Positions 38,048 through 47,018 of a stretch of 64,000 nt of DNA are shown here, one piece after another. The position numbers and the translations under genes are program-made. Each line of letters begins with the position of its first letter. Positions within the stretch are counted from its first letter, which is position 1. The notes beneath the pieces were generated by a model. That model was not told the origin of the DNA and ran no database searches. It saw nothing but the letters and a program-made list of their open reading frames with translations. The stretch comes from Streptomyces drozdowiczii (GTDB lineage Bacteria; Actinomycetota; Actinomycetes; Streptomycetales; Streptomycetaceae), in assembly GCF_026167665.1 (NCBI RefSeq), contig NZ_CP098740.1, forward strand, positions 3,348,001 through 3,412,000. The letters run 5' to 3'.

Positions 38048-40537
38048 ATGGCTACGACCACACCAACCGGTGTGCGGGGCGGCCACGCCAAGCACGGAGG
38101 CCACGACGCCTCCGACGGCACGCCGATGACACACCGGCAGATCATGGAGGCACTTGCCGGGCTGCTGCTCGGCATGTTCGTCGCGATACTGTCGTCCACC
38201 GTCGTCTCCAACGCCCTTCCGGAGATCATCTCGGACCTGGGCGGCGGACAGAGCGCCTACACCTGGGTCGTCACCGCCTCGCTGCTGGCGATGACCGCGA
38301 CCACCCCCCTGTGGGGCAAGCTCTCCGACCTGTTCAGCAAGAAGCTGCTGGTCCAGATAGCCCTGGTCATCTACGTCGCCGGATCGGTCGTCGCCGGTCT
38401 CTCGACCAGCTCGGGCATGCTGATCGCCTGCCGTGTGGTGCAGGGCATCGGCGTCGGCGGCCTCTCCGCCCTCGCCCAGATCGTCATGGCCGCCATGATC
38501 GCCCCGCGCGAGCGCGGCCGTTACAGCGGCTACATCGGCGCGGTCTTCGCCGTCGCCACCGTCGGCGGCCCGCTGCTCGGCGGCGTCATCACCGACACCA
38601 GCTGGATGGGCTGGCGCTGGTGCTTCTACGTGGGTGTGCCGTTCGCGGTCATCGCCCTGATCGTGCTCCAGAAGACCCTGAAGCTCCCGGTCGTGAAGCG
38701 CGAGGTCAAGGTCGACTGGACCGGCGCCTTCTTCATCAGCGCCGCCGTCTCGCTGCTCCTCCTGTGGGTGACGTTCGCGGGCGACAAGTACGACTGGATG
38801 TCCTGGCAGACCGGTGTGATGCTCGCGGGCTCCCTGGTCCTCGCGCTGCTCTTCGTCTTCACCGAGTCCCGCGCCAGCGAGCCGATCATCCCGCTGCGGC
38901 TCTTCCGCAACCGGACCATCACGCTCGCCTCGCTCGCCTCGCTGTTCGTCGGTGTCGCGATGTTCGCCGGCACCGTCTTCTTCAGCCAGTACTTCCAGCT
39001 GGCGCGCGGCAAGTCGCCGACGATGTCCGGTGTCATGACGATCCCGATGATCGGCGGGCTGTTCCTCTCCTCGACGATCTCCGGCCAGGTCATCACCCGC
39101 ACCGGCCGCTGGAAGGCATGGCTCGTCACCGGTGGCTTCCTGGTGACCGCGGGCCTCGGCCTGCTCGGCACGATCCGCTACGACACGACGTACTGGCACA
39201 TCGCGGTCTTCATGTTCCTGATGGGTCTCGGCATCGGCATGATGATGCAGAACCTGGTGCTCGCCACGCAGAACCAGGTGGACCCGAAGGACCTCGGTTC
39301 GGCCAGCTCCGTCGTCACCTTCTTCCGTTCCCTCGGTGGTGCGATCGGCGTCTCGGCGCTGGGCGCCGTCATGGCGAACCGCGTCACCCACTACGTGAAG
39401 GACGGCCTCGCGGACCTCGGCCCGCAGGGCGCGGCCCTGGGCCACGGCGGCACCGGCGGCGGGGGCATCCCCGACCTGGACAAGCTGCCCGCCCCGTTCC
39501 GCACGGTCATGGAGGCCGCCTACGGGCACGGCGTCGGTGACGTCTTCCTGTACGCCGCTCCGGCCGCGCTGCTCGCCTTCCTGATCACGCTGTTCATCAA
39601 GGAGGTCGCGCTCAAGACCCGGGCCGGCAACGACGCCCCGGCGCAGGGCGACGCGCCCGCCGAGGCCCCCGCCGACACCGTCACCGAGCTGGTCGCCGAG
39701 GGCGCCGCCGGAGTCACCGCCGTCGCCACGGTGGAGGCTCCCGCCGAGGCCCCCGTGGACTTCACCGAGGACGGCACCCCCGTGCGCGGTGTGGTCCGGG
39801 GCGCCGAGGGCGCGCCCGTGGCCCGGGCGGCCGTCACGCTGATCTCGCTCGGCGGCCGGCAGCTGGGCATCGCCGCCGCGCAGGCCGACGGGAGTTACGC
39901 GCTGGCCGCTCCGGGCGCCGGTTCGTACGTCCTGATCGCGTCCGCCGACGGCTTCCAGCCGCAGGCATCCACCGTGGTCGTCGGCGACGAGCCGCTGGCG
40001 TACGACATCCTGCTCTCCGGTACGAGCGGCCTGGCCGGCACCGTGCGCGCCGCCGAGACCGGCACGCCGGTCGCGGACGCCATGGTCATCGTGACCGATG
40101 TGCGCGGCGACGTCCTGGCCACCGGCAAGTCCGCCGAGACCGGCGACTTCGCCTTCGGCGAGCTGGTCCCCGGCGCGGTGACCGTCGCGGTCAACGCGGC
40201 CGGCTTCCGCCCGCTGGCCCTGCCCGTCGAGATCGGCGGCCAGGGGGTCACCCGGGTCGACGCCGCCCTCCAGGCCGGTGCGCTGGTCCAGGGCGTCGTG
40301 CGGGCCGGTGCGAGCCGCCGCCCGCTGCCCGACGCCCGGGTCACGCTGGTCGACGCGGCCGGCAACGTGATCGCCAACTCGACGACCGGGGAGGACGGGG
40401 CGTACGCCTTCGCCGACCTGGACGCGGGCGAGTACACGGTCATCGCGACCGGCTACCCGCCGGTGGCCGGTGCCCTGACGGTGGCCGGTCACGGGGTCGA
40501 CGGCCACGACATCGAGCTCGTCCACCCGGGCGAGTAA
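38048..40537 (+). CDS. 14-TM MFS drug exporter fused to three carboxypeptidase-regulatory-like domains
   Basis: Residues about 30-530 are a DHA2 (EmrB/QacA) type proton antiporter with 14 predicted membrane helices, loop motif GKLSDLFSKK and motif C-like GGPLLGGVI. After an Ala/Pro-rich linker (about 535-580), residues about 580-829 hold three tandem beta-sandwich repeats, each with GxVR(G/A)AxxGxPVADAxV...G...TGDFAFGELVPG-type strands (CarbopepD_reg). This tail would lie in the cytosol or outside depending on topology; it is unusual for an MFS pump. The true start is ATG 38048; the longer open frame upstream overlaps the MarR gene. Likely repressed by MarR. Confidence 0.9.
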   Translation: MATTTPTGVRGGHAKHGGHDASDGTPMTHRQIMEALAGLLLGMFVAILSSTVVSNALPEIISDLGGGQSAYTWVVTASLLAMTATTPLWGKLSDLFSKKLLVQIALVIYVAGSVVAGLSTSSGMLIACRVVQGIGVGGLSALAQIVMAAMIAPRERGRYSGYIGAVFAVATVGGPLLGGVITDTSWMGWRWCFYVGVPFAVIALIVLQKTLKLPVVKREVKVDWTGAFFISAAVSLLLLWVTFAGDKYDWMSWQTGVMLAGSLVLALLFVFTESRASEPIIPLRLFRNRTITLASLASLFVGVAMFAGTVFFSQYFQLARGKSPTMSGVMTIPMIGGLFLSSTISGQVITRTGRWKAWLVTGGFLVTAGLGLLGTIRYDTTYWHIAVFMFLMGLGIGMMMQNLVLATQNQVDPKDLGSASSVVTFFRSLGGAIGVSALGAVMANRVTHYVKDGLADLGPQGAALGHGGTGGGGIPDLDKLPAPFRTVMEAAYGHGVGDVFLYAAPAALLAFLITLFIKEVALKTRAGNDAPAQGDAPAEAPADTVTELVAEGAAGVTAVATVEAPAEAPVDFTEDGTPVRGVVRGAEGAPVARAAVTLISLGGRQLGIAAAQADGSYALAAPGAGSYVLIASADGFQPQASTVVVGDEPLAYDILLSGTSGLAGTVRAAETGTPVADAMVIVTDVRGDVLATGKSAETGDFAFGELVPGAVTVAVNAAGFRPLALPVEIGGQGVTRVDAALQAGALVQGVVRAGASRRPLPDARVTLVDAAGNVIANSTTGEDGAYAFADLDAGEYTVIATGYPPVAGALTVAGHGVDGHDIELVHPGE

Positions 40538-40640
40538 CCCACGCGGTCCGGGGTGGATCCCGGGCCCGTACAAGACCCCTGGCGGGGGCGGCGTTTTTCG
40601 AGCGGATGCGCGGCACCGGCCGGTGGAAATGGGCCCCGGC

Positions 40641-40680
40641 GGCGGGGACGGCAGGCAGGGGACGGCCTGCCGTCCCCGCC
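40641..40680. terminator. Strong hairpin downstream of the MFS gene
   Basis: A perfect 15-bp stem (GGCGGGGACGGCAGG and complement) with a 10-base loop lies about 100 bases after the MFS stop and 70 before the next gene. A terminator is likely although there is no T-run. Confidence 0.65.
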
Positions 40681-40749
40681 CCGGGGCCCGACTCATTGAA
40701 TGACCCGGTCCGGTGGACGGGCGGGTCATGAGCAAGGAGAGAGAACGGG

Positions 40750-41568
40750 ATGGGACTTCGCGCACAGGTACGGACGCGGGACGGCTGGGCCGTGCAGCAC
40801 GCGGTCGTGACGGTCACCGACATGACCGGCACCCAGGTGCTGCGCGCCGCCGCCGACGAGTCCGGGGCGGTACGGGCCGACACCCCGCTGTCCGCGGGCG
40901 CGTACACGGTGATCGTGACGGCGGTCGGGTACGCCCCCGCCGCCTCCACCGCCCTCGTCACGGCGAGCGGCACGGTCGAGGCGGGCACGGTGGTGCTCAA
41001 CCGCCAGGGCGGCGTGGAGCTGCCGCCGCCCGGTGCCTGGTCGCTGGACCCGGCGCACTCCTCGGTGGGCGCGGTCGCGCAGCACCTGGGGATCTCCAGC
41101 GTGCACGGCCGGTTCACCGAGTTCGGCGGGCGCATCGAGATCTCCGAGGACCTCCAGGGCTCCCGGGTCGAGGCGGTCATCGACGCGGCGAGCATCGACA
41201 CCGGCAACGGCATGCGGGACAAGCACCTGCGCTCCCCCGACTTCCTGGACACCGACCGGTTCCCCGAGATCACCTACCGCTCCAGCGGACTGACCCCGGC
41301 CGGGCCCGACCGCTGGACCGTGCACGGCGAGCTGACGATGCGCGGCGTGCGGCGGCCCGTCGACCTCGACCTGAGCTACCTCGGCACCGGCCCGGACCCG
41401 TGGGGCGGGGTGCGCGCGGCGTTCAACGCGACGGCCGAACTGCGCCGCGAGGACTTCGCCATGAACTACAACCAGGTCGTCCAGGCGGGCATCGCGGCGA
41501 TCGGCACCACGCTCCGCGTCGAGCTGGACATCCAGGCCGTGCAGGGCGATTCCCTGCCCACCGTCTGA
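40750..41568 (+). CDS. YceI-domain protein with an N-terminal carboxypeptidase-regulatory-like domain
   Basis: Residues 1-85 form a beta-sandwich (VRTRDGWAVQHAVVTVTDMTGTQVLRAAADESG...SAGAYTVIVTAVGYAPAA) like the repeats at the end of the preceding MFS protein. Residues about 95-270 are a YceI lipocalin-like domain: WSLDPAHSSVGAVAQHLG, VHGRFTEFGGRIEI, HLRSPDFLDTDRFPEITYRS, GELTMRGVRRPVDLDL. YceI proteins bind isoprenoid-like lipids. No signal peptide, so cytosolic. Shared domain and location suggest a common task with the exporter. Confidence 0.88.
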   Translation: MGLRAQVRTRDGWAVQHAVVTVTDMTGTQVLRAAADESGAVRADTPLSAGAYTVIVTAVGYAPAASTALVTASGTVEAGTVVLNRQGGVELPPPGAWSLDPAHSSVGAVAQHLGISSVHGRFTEFGGRIEISEDLQGSRVEAVIDAASIDTGNGMRDKHLRSPDFLDTDRFPEITYRSSGLTPAGPDRWTVHGELTMRGVRRPVDLDLSYLGTGPDPWGGVRAAFNATAELRREDFAMNYNQVVQAGIAAIGTTLRVELDIQAVQGDSLPTV

Positions 41569-41594
41569 CGGTCCGCCGCCGTAGGGTCGGTTCC

Positions 41595-42059
41595 ATGGCA
41601 CCCAACATCGCAACGAACACCGCCGTGGAACTCGACGCCCTGCTGGACTTCGTACGGCCCCGGCACCGGGCGATCCTGCTGACCACCCGGGCCGACGGCC
41701 GCCCGCAGGGCTCCCCGCTCACCTGTGGCGTGGACGACGCGGGCCGGATCGTCGTCTCCACGTACCCCGAGCGCGCCAAGACCCGTAACGCCAAGCGCGA
41801 CGCACGGGTCAGCGTGATCGTGCTCTCCGACGACTGGAACGGGCCCTGGGTCCAGATCGACGGGTCCGCCGAGGTCATCGACGCGCCGGACTCGGTCGAG
41901 CCGCTCGTCGAGTACTTCCGGAACATCTCCGGCGAGCACCCCGACTGGGACGAGTACCGGGCGGCGATGGTGAAGCAGGGGAAGTCGATCATCCGGATCA
42001 CCCCGGAGCGCTGGGGCCCCGTCGCCACCGGCGGCTTCCCGGCCCACCTCGCCCCGTGA
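41595..42059 (+). CDS. PPOX-class F420-dependent oxidoreductase
   Basis: The 154-aa split-barrel protein shows PRHRAILLTTRADGRPQGSPL, VVSTYPERAKTRNAKRDARVSVIVL and WVQIDGSAEVID, the cofactor-binding pattern of actinobacterial F420-dependent PPOX proteins. Substrate unknown. ATG 41595. Its stop overlaps the next gene's GTG (GTGA). Confidence 0.88.
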   Translation: MAPNIATNTAVELDALLDFVRPRHRAILLTTRADGRPQGSPLTCGVDDAGRIVVSTYPERAKTRNAKRDARVSVIVLSDDWNGPWVQIDGSAEVIDAPDSVEPLVEYFRNISGEHPDWDEYRAAMVKQGKSIIRITPERWGPVATGGFPAHLAP

Positions 42060-42970
42060 TCGCCCCTGCCCTGCTCGACCGGGCCCGGATCGTCGCCGGG
42101 CCCGAGGTCGGCGAGGCCGCCGTGCGCGGCCTCGCGGCGGCCACCGGTCGCCCCGTCGAACGCGGCCCCGTCGAGGGCCCCTTCGTGTACGTGGGTGCCT
42201 CGCTGCCAGACGCGGTGCGCGGGGCGGACCTGGTCTGGTTCCACAGCGTCAACGCGGGCACGGACGCCCTGCTGCGCTCCGGGACCTGGCCGGACGGCGT
42301 GCCGCTGACCCGGACCGTGGGGCGGATGGGCGAGCGGATCGCGCAGTACGTGCTGGGCTGGGTGCTCGCGGAGTGCCAGTCGGTCCCGGAGTTCGCCGCG
42401 CAGCACGCCCGCGCCGAGTGGCGCCGCATCGACTCCGAACTCGTCGCCGGACAGACCGCCGTGGTGCACGGCATCGGCCGCATCGGCTCCGCCGTCGCCA
42501 CGCTGCTCGGAGCCTGCGGCATCCGGACCGTGGCCGCCGCCCGCACCCCGCGCCCGGTGCCGCCCGGCTTCGACGCGGTGGTCCCGGCGGACGAACCGGT
42601 GGCCGCCCGCTGGGTGGTCGCCGCGCTGCCGCTGACCGGGGCGACCACCGGCTATTTCGGGGCGGACCGGTTCGCGGCGATGGGTGGGGCGACCTTCCTC
42701 AACGTGGGGCGCGGCGCGACGGTGGATCTGGGGGCGCTGGAAGGCGCGCTGCGCTCCGGGGCGGTGGGGCGGGCGGTGCTCGATGTGCTGGCCGATGAGC
42801 CGGCGGTGCCCGGGGACGCGTGCTGGCGGCTGCCGCGTACGGTCGTCACCTCGCACTCCGCGGGGATCACCGCGGACGAGGACATCGTCACGGACTTCGC
42901 GGCGTGCCTGCGGGAGCTGTCGGCGGGGCGGGTCCCGGCGCTCACGGTGGACACGGGGCGGGGTTACTGA
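42056..42970 (+). CDS. D-2-hydroxyacid dehydrogenase family protein
   Basis: The 304-aa product has the NAD-binding domain of the family: AVVHGIGRIGSAVATLLGACGIRTVAAART (Gly-rich loop), VVAALPLTGATTGYFG, FLNVGRGATVDLGALEGAL with the catalytic-type Arg region, VLDVLADEP (Glu) and VTSHSAG, where the catalytic His is. The N-terminal substrate domain is shorter than usual. Coupled to the F420 enzyme by a four-base overlap; GTG start. Confidence 0.88.
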   Translation: MIAPALLDRARIVAGPEVGEAAVRGLAAATGRPVERGPVEGPFVYVGASLPDAVRGADLVWFHSVNAGTDALLRSGTWPDGVPLTRTVGRMGERIAQYVLGWVLAECQSVPEFAAQHARAEWRRIDSELVAGQTAVVHGIGRIGSAVATLLGACGIRTVAAARTPRPVPPGFDAVVPADEPVAARWVVAALPLTGATTGYFGADRFAAMGGATFLNVGRGATVDLGALEGALRSGAVGRAVLDVLADEPAVPGDACWRLPRTVVTSHSAGITADEDIVTDFAACLRELSAGRVPALTVDTGRGY

Positions 42971-43022
42971 GGCGTGTCCGGCCGCGAGGCGCTACCCGGC
43001 GGGCAGCCCCTCGAAACGCGCC

Positions 43023-43793
43023 CTACGCGCCCTGGGCGCGCTCCCGCATCGCCTCGATCCCCGCGATCAGCAGGTCCAGCGCGAAGGTGAATTCGCGCTC
43101 GCGAGTCTCCTCCACGGTGGCCCCGTCGCGTGCCGCCGGCAGGCCCGGAGAGTCGTCCGCGAGGCCGTCGAGCCGGGGCTGCTCCTGGATCGCCGCCCTC
43201 GCCTGCCTTACGTACTCGTCCTGGCTGAGCCCCGCCTCCGCGCTGCGCCGCGCGAACCGGCCCTCGGCCGTGCCGAATCCGTACACGAACTGGAAGACCG
43301 CGGACAGCGCCCCGCCCCGGCTCTCCGGCGGCAGCCCGGTCGCCCGGATGACGTCCCGCACGGTGCCGGTCACCAGGAGCGCGTGCGGGCCGAGGTTGAG
43401 GAAGCGGCCCGCGAGCGGTGAGACCCAGACGTGCCGCACGAGCAGCACCCGGTACGCGGCCGCGACCGCCCGCAGCCGGTCCTGCCAGGGGGCCTCGTCG
43501 GGCGGAGGCGCGATCTCGCTGTAGACCGCGTCGAGGGCCAGTTCCAGCAGGTCGTCCTTGGTGTCCACGTACCAGTACAGGGACATCGCCGTCACGTTCA
43601 GCTCGGCGGCCAGTCGGCGCATGGAGAACTTCGCCAGGCCCTCGGCGTCCAGCAGCCGGACCGAGGCCGCGGTGATCCGTTCCCGGTCGAGCCCGGCCGG
43701 CTGGTCCGTGCGGCGGGAGCGCGAGGGCTGCCGGGTCTTCAGCCACACGCTGGACCGGACGGGGTCCTTCACGCGGTCGGCCGCGGACACCAT
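43023..43793 (-). CDS. TetR-family regulator (TetR C-terminal type)
   Basis: The 256-aa product has a basic N-terminal extension, then a TetR helix-turn-helix (RERITAASVRLLDAEGLAKFSMRRLAAELNVTAMSLYWYVDTKDDLLELALDAVY) and a tetracyclin-repressor-like C-terminal ligand domain. ATG 43793. Divergent from the secreted phosphoesterase 196 bases away, which it may control. Confidence 0.92.
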   Translation of the reverse strand: MVSAADRVKDPVRSSVWLKTRQPSRSRRTDQPAGLDRERITAASVRLLDAEGLAKFSMRRLAAELNVTAMSLYWYVDTKDDLLELALDAVYSEIAPPPDEAPWQDRLRAVAAAYRVLLVRHVWVSPLAGRFLNLGPHALLVTGTVRDVIRATGLPPESRGGALSAVFQFVYGFGTAEGRFARRSAEAGLSQDEYVRQARAAIQEQPRLDGLADDSPGLPAARDGATVEETREREFTFALDLLIAGIEAMRERAQGA

Positions 43794-43989
43794 GGCGCAC
43801 TCCCTCGTCTCGGCATACCGCGTACCCCGGAAACGGAGGCATACGGTCCGGCAGGTCCCGCCCGATGCTATGCCGCTGTCGCGGCCAGGTCGGCCGTGGA
43901 TCGGGGTGGTTGGGGCGTACAAGTGTCTTCGCGTGGGTACGGTGCCGGTCGCCGCATCGGATACGACCTGCCCCGGAAGCTGGAGTGAT

Positions 43990-44862
43990 ATGTCACTGCG
44001 TCGTCGTACGGTGGAAGTCCTGGTGGCCGCAGGGTTGTTGGGGGCCGCGCTCGCGCCTCCCGCGACGGCGGCGGGGCACGGGCGGGCGCCCGGGCAGTCG
44101 GTGCCGCTGCGCGTCGCCACGTACAACATCCATGCCGGGGCCGGCATGGACAACGTCTTTGATCTCGACCGGCAGGTCGCCGCGCTGCGCGCCCTGGACG
44201 CGGATGTCATCGGGCTCCAGGAGGTGGACGTCCGCTGGGGCGACCGCAGCCAGTGGCGGGACCTGGCGGCCGAGCTGGGCCGGCGGCTGCGGATGCACGT
44301 CTCCTTCGCGCCGATCTACAGTTTCGACCCGGTGGAGGAGGGCGGTCCCCGGCGGGAGTTCGGCGTCGCCGTGCTGTCCCGGTACAGGATCGTGAGCGCC
44401 GAGAACCACGATCTGACCCGGCTCTCCACGCAGGACCCGAACCCGGTCCCGGCGCCCGCGCCCGGCTTCGGCGAGGTGGTGCTGAAGGTGCGCGGGCTGC
44501 CCGTCCATGTGTACGCGACACATCTCGACTACCGGGGCGACCCGTCCGTCCGGATCGCCCAGGTCGCGGACACCCGGCGGATCATGGCGGAGGACCAGGC
44601 GCACGAGCGGCGGCCGGTGCGGCAGATCCTGCTCGGCGACTTCAACGCCCCGCCGACCGCGCCGGAGCTGGCGCCGCTGTGGAAGGAGCTGACCGACGTC
44701 GAGCCGGGCGGGCCGACGTACCCGGCGCAGAATCCGGTGCAGCGGATCGACTACGTGGCCGTTTCGAAGGACACCGTTCGGGTACGCCGCGCGGCGGTGG
44801 CCGAGGAGACGACTGCCTCGGACCACCGCCCTGTCGTGGCCGATCTGTTGCTGCGGCGCTGA
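43990..44862 (+). CDS. Secreted endonuclease/exonuclease/phosphatase family protein
   Basis: The 290-aa product has a signal peptide (SLRRRTVEVLVAAGLLGAAL, cleavage near ATAAG), then the EEP fold motifs: LRVATYNIHAG (Asn), DADVIGLQEVD (metal Glu), YATHLDYRG, QILLGDFNAPP (catalytic Asp-Asn) and ASDHRPVVADL (Asp-His). The intact catalytic set suggests an active phosphodiesterase; it could act on nucleic acid or lipid head groups. ATG 43990. Confidence 0.9.
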   Translation: MSLRRRTVEVLVAAGLLGAALAPPATAAGHGRAPGQSVPLRVATYNIHAGAGMDNVFDLDRQVAALRALDADVIGLQEVDVRWGDRSQWRDLAAELGRRLRMHVSFAPIYSFDPVEEGGPRREFGVAVLSRYRIVSAENHDLTRLSTQDPNPVPAPAPGFGEVVLKVRGLPVHVYATHLDYRGDPSVRIAQVADTRRIMAEDQAHERRPVRQILLGDFNAPPTAPELAPLWKELTDVEPGGPTYPAQNPVQRIDYVAVSKDTVRVRRAAVAEETTASDHRPVVADLLLRR

Positions 44863-44874
44863 CTTCTCCGGTCG

Positions 44875-47018
44875 TCAGCTGTCCGTCTTCGGCTGGGTGA
44901 GGTCGTAGAAGGTGGCGCTGCCCGCCGTCACCTCCGTGAAGTTCTCCTCCACCCAGGAGGAGATCTGCGAGGCGGTGCCGCTGCCGCCCATGCCGCCGCC
45001 TCCGCCCATGCCGCCGCCCGAGACGAAGTAGTGGATGCGACCGTCCTCGACGTACTTCTCGAACTGCGCGAGCGTCGGGGACGGGTCGCTTCCGTTGAAG
45101 CCGCCGATCGCCATGACGGGCTTCTCGGTGGCGAGTTGGTAACTGGCGGCGTTCTGCGAGCCGATGGCCGCGGCGGCCCAGGTGTAATCCTCGGCGTTCT
45201 TCTCCAGGAGCGCCTTGGCCTCGGAGCCGACGGACGCGCCGTTGAGGAGGCCGCCCATGCCACCGGCTCCGCGTTCGCCCATGGTGGGCGGGGTGCCGCG
45301 TCGGCCGTTCTGGGTGGGGGGTTGACCCTGGCTCCGACCTTGGTTGGGCGCGGTGCCGGTGGGGGTTGGCCCATGCCGGTGGGGGGTTGGCCCGTGCCGG
45401 TGCCCTGCTGGTTGGTGCCGCCCTGGCCCGGGGGCATGCCGCCGCCCGGTCCGCCACCCCGGCCGCCGCCGGGGCCGCCAGGCCCGCCGCCCATGCCGCC
45501 CGAGGACGGGCCGGCCGTGACGATGGAGCCCTGGTGGCCCGTGTTCAGCGTGCTCACGGTGTACGCGGCCGGACCGGCGAGCGACGCGGCGAAGCCCAGG
45601 GCCACCGCGACGAGGGCCAGTTGACGGCCCAGCCGGGCCACGAGCACCAGGCCCACAGCCGCCACGAGGCCGGTGACGAGCACGGCCGTCCGCAGCCACG
45701 GCTGGTAGTCCGGGGTGCGGCCGAGGAGGACGTACGCCCAGTACGCCGTCACCGCGACGGTCCCCGCGAGCGCGGCGCCCGCCCACCAGCGGGCCCGTTC
45801 CTCCCACAGGACCGTGGCGCCCATGCCGATCAGCGCGGCCAGATAGGGGGCCAGGGCGACCGTGTAGTACTGGTGGAAGATCCCGGCCATGAAGCTGAAC
45901 ACGGCGGCCGTCATCAGCAGCGAACTGCCCCACGCGAGGAACGCGGCCCGCGCGGTGTCCGTCCGCTTCGCTCGCCAGGTCAGCCAGAGTCCGGCGACGA
46001 GCAGGATCAGGGCGGCGGGCAGCAGCCACGAGATCTGGGCGCCCACCTCGGAGTTGAACATCCGGCCGATGCCGGTCTCGCCCCACTGACCGCCGCCCGG
46101 GCCGCCTCCGCCGCCGACGCTGCCGGTCTCCTCGCCGTTGATCCGGCCGAGCCCGTTGTAGCCGAAGGTCAGCTCGAGGAACGAGTTGTTCTGCGAACCG
46201 CCGATGTACGGGCGTGAGGAGGCGGGCCACAGTTCGACGGCCGCTACCCACCAGCCGCCCGCGACGACCATGGCGAGCGCGGACAGACCGAGCTGCCCGA
46301 ACCTCCTGCGTACGGGGACCGGCGCGCACACCGCGTACAGCACGGCCAGCGGCGGCAGGATCAGGAACGCCTGGAGGGTCTTCGACAGGAACGCGATTCC
46401 CACCGCGACGCCCGCCCACACCAGCCACTTCGTGCGGCCGTTCTCCATCGCGCGCAGTACGCAGTAGACGGTGACCGTCATCAGCAGCGCGAGCAGCGCG
46501 TCAGGGTTGTTGAAGCGGAACATCAGCGCAGCGACCGGCGTCAGCGCGAACACCGCCATGGTGAGGAGTCCGGCGGCGGCGCTGAACCGGCGGCGCACGG
46601 CCGCGTACAGCACCCCGGCCGTCGCGGCGGCCATCACCACCTGCGGCGCGAGGATCGCCCAGGAGCTGAGCCCGAAGACCCGCACCGAAAGGGCCATGGG
46701 CCACAGGGTGGCCGGCGGCTTGTCCACGGTGATCGCGTTGCCCGCGTCGAGCGAGCCGAAGAAGAACGCCTTCCAGCTGCGGCTGCCGGCCTGCACGGCG
46801 GCGGAGTAGAAGGAGTTGGCGTAGCCGGAGGCGCTGAGGTTCCAGAGGTACGCCAGCATGATGGCGAGCAGGAGGGCCAGGAAGGCGGGGCGTACCCAGG
46901 GGGCGTCCTCGGCCCGGCCCCGCCAGATGCGGCGGGGCAGGGAGGCACCGGCCCGTGCGTGCCCCGGGGGCGTGTCCGGCCGGGCGGCCGGAGCGTATGC
47001 GGGGTCGAGCGTGGTCAT
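44875..47018 (-). CDS. GT39 (ArnT/YkcB-like) membrane glycosyltransferase (frameshifted)
   Basis: The N-terminal about 500 residues carry about 12 membrane helices and the GT39 loop signatures (SLDAGNAITVDKPPATLWP with the Asp-Lys-Pro motif, RFNNPDALLALLMT, QNNSFLELTFGYNGLGRING). A Gly/Pro/Met/Gln-rich stretch follows. There the frame is lost at the G5 of 45361-45365; a tandem copy next to it has six Gs. Restoring one base joins it to a folded YkcB-type C-terminal domain (EDYTWAAAAIGSQNAASYQL, PVMAIGGFNGSDP, IHYFVSGGG). ATG 47018 overlaps the GT2 gene's stop (ATGA). It probably transfers sugars from polyprenyl-phosphate outside the membrane. Confidence 0.87.
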
